Assembly (NCBI RefSeq): GCF_019977735.1
Contig: NZ_AP025018.1
Span: 7,754,580-7,818,579 of the forward strand
DNA: 64,000 bases
From: Calothrix sp. PCC 7716
GTDB taxonomy: Bacteria; Cyanobacteriota; Cyanobacteriia; Cyanobacteriales; Nostocaceae
Direction of reading: 5' to 3'
Part shown: one piece after another, positions 61,511-64,000 of the stretch
How the letters are laid out: each line of letters starts with the position of its first letter
Numbering within the stretch: position 1 is the first letter of the stretch
The notes under the pieces: model-generated
The model's input: only the letters and a program-made list of their open reading frames with translations
The model's database searches: none
What the model was told of the DNA's origin: nothing
Position numbers and translations under genes: made by a program

Positions 61511-64000
61511 TTAGGTTTCAGAACATTCATTACCCATAAAGACTTTTCCATTAGGCAGTTGATACATACCTTGTGGTTCTACTATGCTGTCACCCTTTTT
61601 CCAAGGGCGCCTCCCTTGCGTAGATAAATCTTGTTCTGGTAAATTACTAACACTGCCTGTTGAATAAGTACTAATTGGAGCATTACCAGGACGCGCGCTT
61701 AAACCACCAGACCCTCTCACGTAAAATGTACCGCTCTTCTTATCTCTAGCAATACAACTTGTAGCAATAATTGCATTAGTATCGATTGTATCTTTATTAA
61801 GTTCTGTTAGATTATTGGGAATAAAGCTATTATTAGGAGAATTGATATCAGCAACACCAGAAACACCGAATTGGGAACTAACAGTAATATCGCTTAATTC
61901 TGTTTCTATAGGGCTAAAAGCAATTCCAAAAATACCTTGAGTGTTAATTTGTACTCTGCCACCATTTCCTTCAGAAGCATCAGCTTTGATATTACTATTT
62001 TCTTTAGGAGGAGCAACAACAAACTTGGCAGCAATATCAATATTACCACCATCTCCTCTCGCATTAGTAGAAATTTCACTATTACGTCGTAATACAAGCT
62101 TGTCACTAAGAGTAAATTTAATATTACCACCATCACGACTAGTAGAACGGGCAGAAATAGAAGCTTTATCAACAGTAAGATTTCCACCTGCAATAGAAAT
62201 ATTACCAGCCGTTCCACTTCCCTCACTATTCACTGAAATTCGTCCATCATTAGAAATAATAAATTCACGAGGGTCAATAATAATGCTACCACCATTACCT
62301 GTAGAACCAGGCGCCGTATTAGCAAATAATCCACTATTGGCGCCTTCATTTGTAACAACATCACTTAACTGCGTATTAGTAGAACCCGAACTTGTTAAAC
62401 TATCTTGTGCTAAAGCTAATCGTTGGTTAAAGTTTGGGTCACTTCCAGATATAGTAATACGGTCTTTAACATTGAGGCGAATATTACCTGCGTTACCACT
62501 ACTGCGAGTATTCCCTAGTATTTGGGCGCCGTTAAAAAGTTCAAATATATCAGCATTGATGGTAATTTCACCACCTTTACTTTCATTAAAAGTTGCAGAC
62601 GAAATAATTGCTCCATCTGTAGCACGGAAGTTTTTGGTAGTTAGACTTACATCTCCCGCATCACCTGATGCACCTCTCTCTGTTAAGGTTGCTATTGTAC
62701 TAGAAGCACCAGTAGAACCAATACCTGAAATAGTTATAGAATCAGATGCATTAATGCGAATATTTCCACCTCTACCATTACCTGCTGGAAGAAGAGTACC
62801 GTCTAATGTTTGTGAACGAGCTATTCCAGCACCAATTAGAGAACCATTAGTTAATGTTAGGTTATTTGTCTCAATATCTAAGTTTCCACCTTTACCAACA
62901 CCTCCAGAGAAAACGCTGCTATCAATGAAACTAGTACTCATTGAAATATCCTCAGATATTCGCAAAAAAGTATTACCTGCATCTCCTGTTCCAAATGTAC
63001 TATTGATAATGCCAGCGTTGTTCAAAGACAATTTTTTGGCACTAAATCGTAAATCTCCAGACCTTCCAAAACCTCTAGGAAAAACTGCGCTAATGACAAT
63101 AGGGTTTTGATTACTTTCAGTCGTACCAGACAAACTAATAGAATTACCAGCATTAAGAGTTATATTGCCTCCATTACCTTGCCCAGAAATACTGGCGTTG
63201 ATAAGAACGTTATTAATTAAGTTAATATCATCACGGGCATCAATCAAAATATTACCACCATCACCTATTCCAGAGCTTTGGGAACTAATATCAGCACCAT
63301 TACTGATATTAAATAACCCAGTTGTTATTTTAATATCTCCTCCCCTACCTTGCTTTCCTGGTAAAATTACGCTACTGGCACCGCTACCTAATCCATTACC
63401 AGCCCCATCAAATTTAACACTATCGCGCGCATTTATTACAATGTCACCAATTTCACCTTCACCAAAATTAGCTAAAATACCACCATTGGTAGCAGACAGA
63501 CTTCCAGTTGTTACCTGAATGTTTCCACCTTTACCCGCAGTTCCCGACATCAAGCTTACAATACCGCTGCCTGTTCCATCTCTACCACCAACACCATCAA
63601 TATTTACAGCATCTTTAACATTAACAAAAATATTACCACTGCCACCAGCCCCGAAACTGCTAGCATTAATTTGGCCACCATTTTTAAGAAATAATTCTCT
63701 ACCTGTAATCCGAATAGTTCCACCATTTCCTGTTGCTTGGGTACTAACTGTACTCCTGGCTTCGCTCGATAAAAACTGCTTCTTATCAAATCCTTCAAAA
63801 GTAATTGTATCAAGAGCATTAATAGTAATATTGCCTGCATCTCCTATTCCCGCAGTGCTAGTAGCAATATCAGCACCATTACTTACTAAAAGTGAACCTG
63901 TTGTTATCTGAATATTCCCAGCTTTTCCTTCAGCATTAAGGAGTATCCCAGTCCTAATTGCACTTGCATAACTATCTACTCTACCATCTAACTTTACCGT
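61511..64000 (-). CDS. second filamentous haemagglutinin-type exoprotein (TpsA), 3' part
   Basis: The minus-strand frame is open from the stop at 61511 to the window edge (no stop found on hand translation of 63553-64000), giving at least 829 residues. It is a beta-helix of GNAGNITI-type repeats and ends with the same C-terminal ~270 residues as the TpsA at 55134 (VTNEGANSGLFANTAPGSTG to MGNECSET). The 5' end with the secretion domain lies beyond the window. No tpsB gene lies directly behind it; the Rpn gene follows. It probably uses the TpsB at 53300 or another one. Confidence 0.9.
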   Translation of the reverse strand, partial: TVKLDGRVDSYASAIRTGILLNAEGKAGNIQITTGSLLVSNGADIATSTAGIGDAGNITINALDTITFEGFDKKQFLSSEARSTVSTQATGNGGTIRITGRELFLKNGGQINASSFGAGGSGNIFVNVKDAVNIDGVGGRDGTGSGIVSLMSGTAGKGGNIQVTTGSLSATNGGILANFGEGEIGDIVINARDSVKFDGAGNGLGSGASSVILPGKQGRGGDIKITTGLFNISNGADISSQSSGIGDGGNILIDARDDINLINNVLINASISGQGNGGNITLNAGNSISLSGTTESNQNPIVISAVFPRGFGRSGDLRFSAKKLSLNNAGIINSTFGTGDAGNTFLRISEDISMSTSFIDSSVFSGGVGKGGNLDIETNNLTLTNGSLIGAGIARSQTLDGTLLPAGNGRGGNIRINASDSITISGIGSTGASSTIATLTERGASGDAGDVSLTTKNFRATDGAIISSATFNESKGGEITINADIFELFNGAQILGNTRSSGNAGNIRLNVKDRITISGSDPNFNQRLALAQDSLTSSGSTNTQLSDVVTNEGANSGLFANTAPGSTGNGGSIIIDPREFIISNDGRISVNSEGSGTAGNISIAGGNLTVDKASISARSTSRDGGNIKFTLSDKLVLRRNSEISTNARGDGGNIDIAAKFVVAPPKENSNIKADASEGNGGRVQINTQGIFGIAFSPIETELSDITVSSQFGVSGVADINSPNNSFIPNNLTELNKDTIDTNAIIATSCIARDKKSGTFYVRGSGGLSARPGNAPISTYSTGSVSNLPEQDLSTQGRRPWKKGDSIVEPQGMYQLPNGKVFMGNECSET

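Noticed and set aside
1-64000. tRNA or rRNA genes
   Set aside because: No stretch with tRNA arm consensus (GGTTCRANNCC with matching acceptor stem) or rRNA sequence was recognised in the gene-free regions.

Overview
The window is cyanobacterial chromosome, estimated by eye at under 40% GC. It carries duplicated photosystem I, photosystem II and allophycocyanin-core genes, a CcmM-like gamma-carbonic anhydrase, PcxA, a Mo-dependent-nitrogenase C-terminal-family protein, an AMIN-TonB receptor, heptamer tandem repeats and many Rpn/IS/MITE-type repeats. This suggests a filamentous, probably Nostocales-type cyanobacterium able to grow in far-red light. The species cannot be settled from the sequence. 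The hexamer GGCGCC is very frequent (about 100 sites by eye), while the usual cyanobacterial HIP1 octamer GCGATCGC was not seen.

Layout. 1-4.5 kb: siderophore/iron locus (MFS transporter cut by the window edge, AMIN-TonB receptor, AraC regulator). 4.7-9.4 kb: acetoacetate-decarboxylase-like protein, MscS channel, small Mo-nitrogenase C-terminal-type protein, and an OmpR/histidine-kinase pair. 9.8-13.3 kb: gamma-carbonic anhydrase, a small CcmM-tail-like ORF, PcxA and a bestrophin, all on the + strand and possibly an inorganic-carbon/pH module. 13.7-16.3 kb: TrmJ and a penicillin-binding-type serine hydrolase.

16.5-44.1 kb: a nearly complete far-red light photoacclimation (FaRLiP) island. On the minus strand, reading from 27.6 kb down, are psbA(FR), apcD-type, apcB2, apcD-type, apcE2, apcD-type, psbD, psbC, psbB, psaF and psaJ. 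On the plus strand are the regulators rfpB-rfpA-rfpC, then chlF, psaA2, psaB2, psaL2 and psaI2. The knotless phytochrome RfpA senses far-red light and is expected to signal through RfpC and RfpB. The structural genes encode far-red versions of D1, D2, CP43, CP47, the PSI core and an APC-only bicylindrical core, and ChlF makes chlorophyll f. An Rpn-type nuclease gene and a decayed IS interrupt the plus-strand half. psbH2 was not found.

44.1-51.3 kb: DprA, an ISL3 insertion, a TetR regulator with an apparent 5' frameshift, a papain-like protease with an acidic tail, and an FdhF/YdeP-type molybdoenzyme. 51.3-64 kb: MITE-like repeats, three small exported-protein genes, and a two-partner-secretion locus with one TpsB transporter and two tandem haemagglutinin-like TpsA genes. 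The TpsA genes share near-identical 3' ends and are separated by a second Rpn gene. No tRNA, rRNA or CRISPR array was seen.
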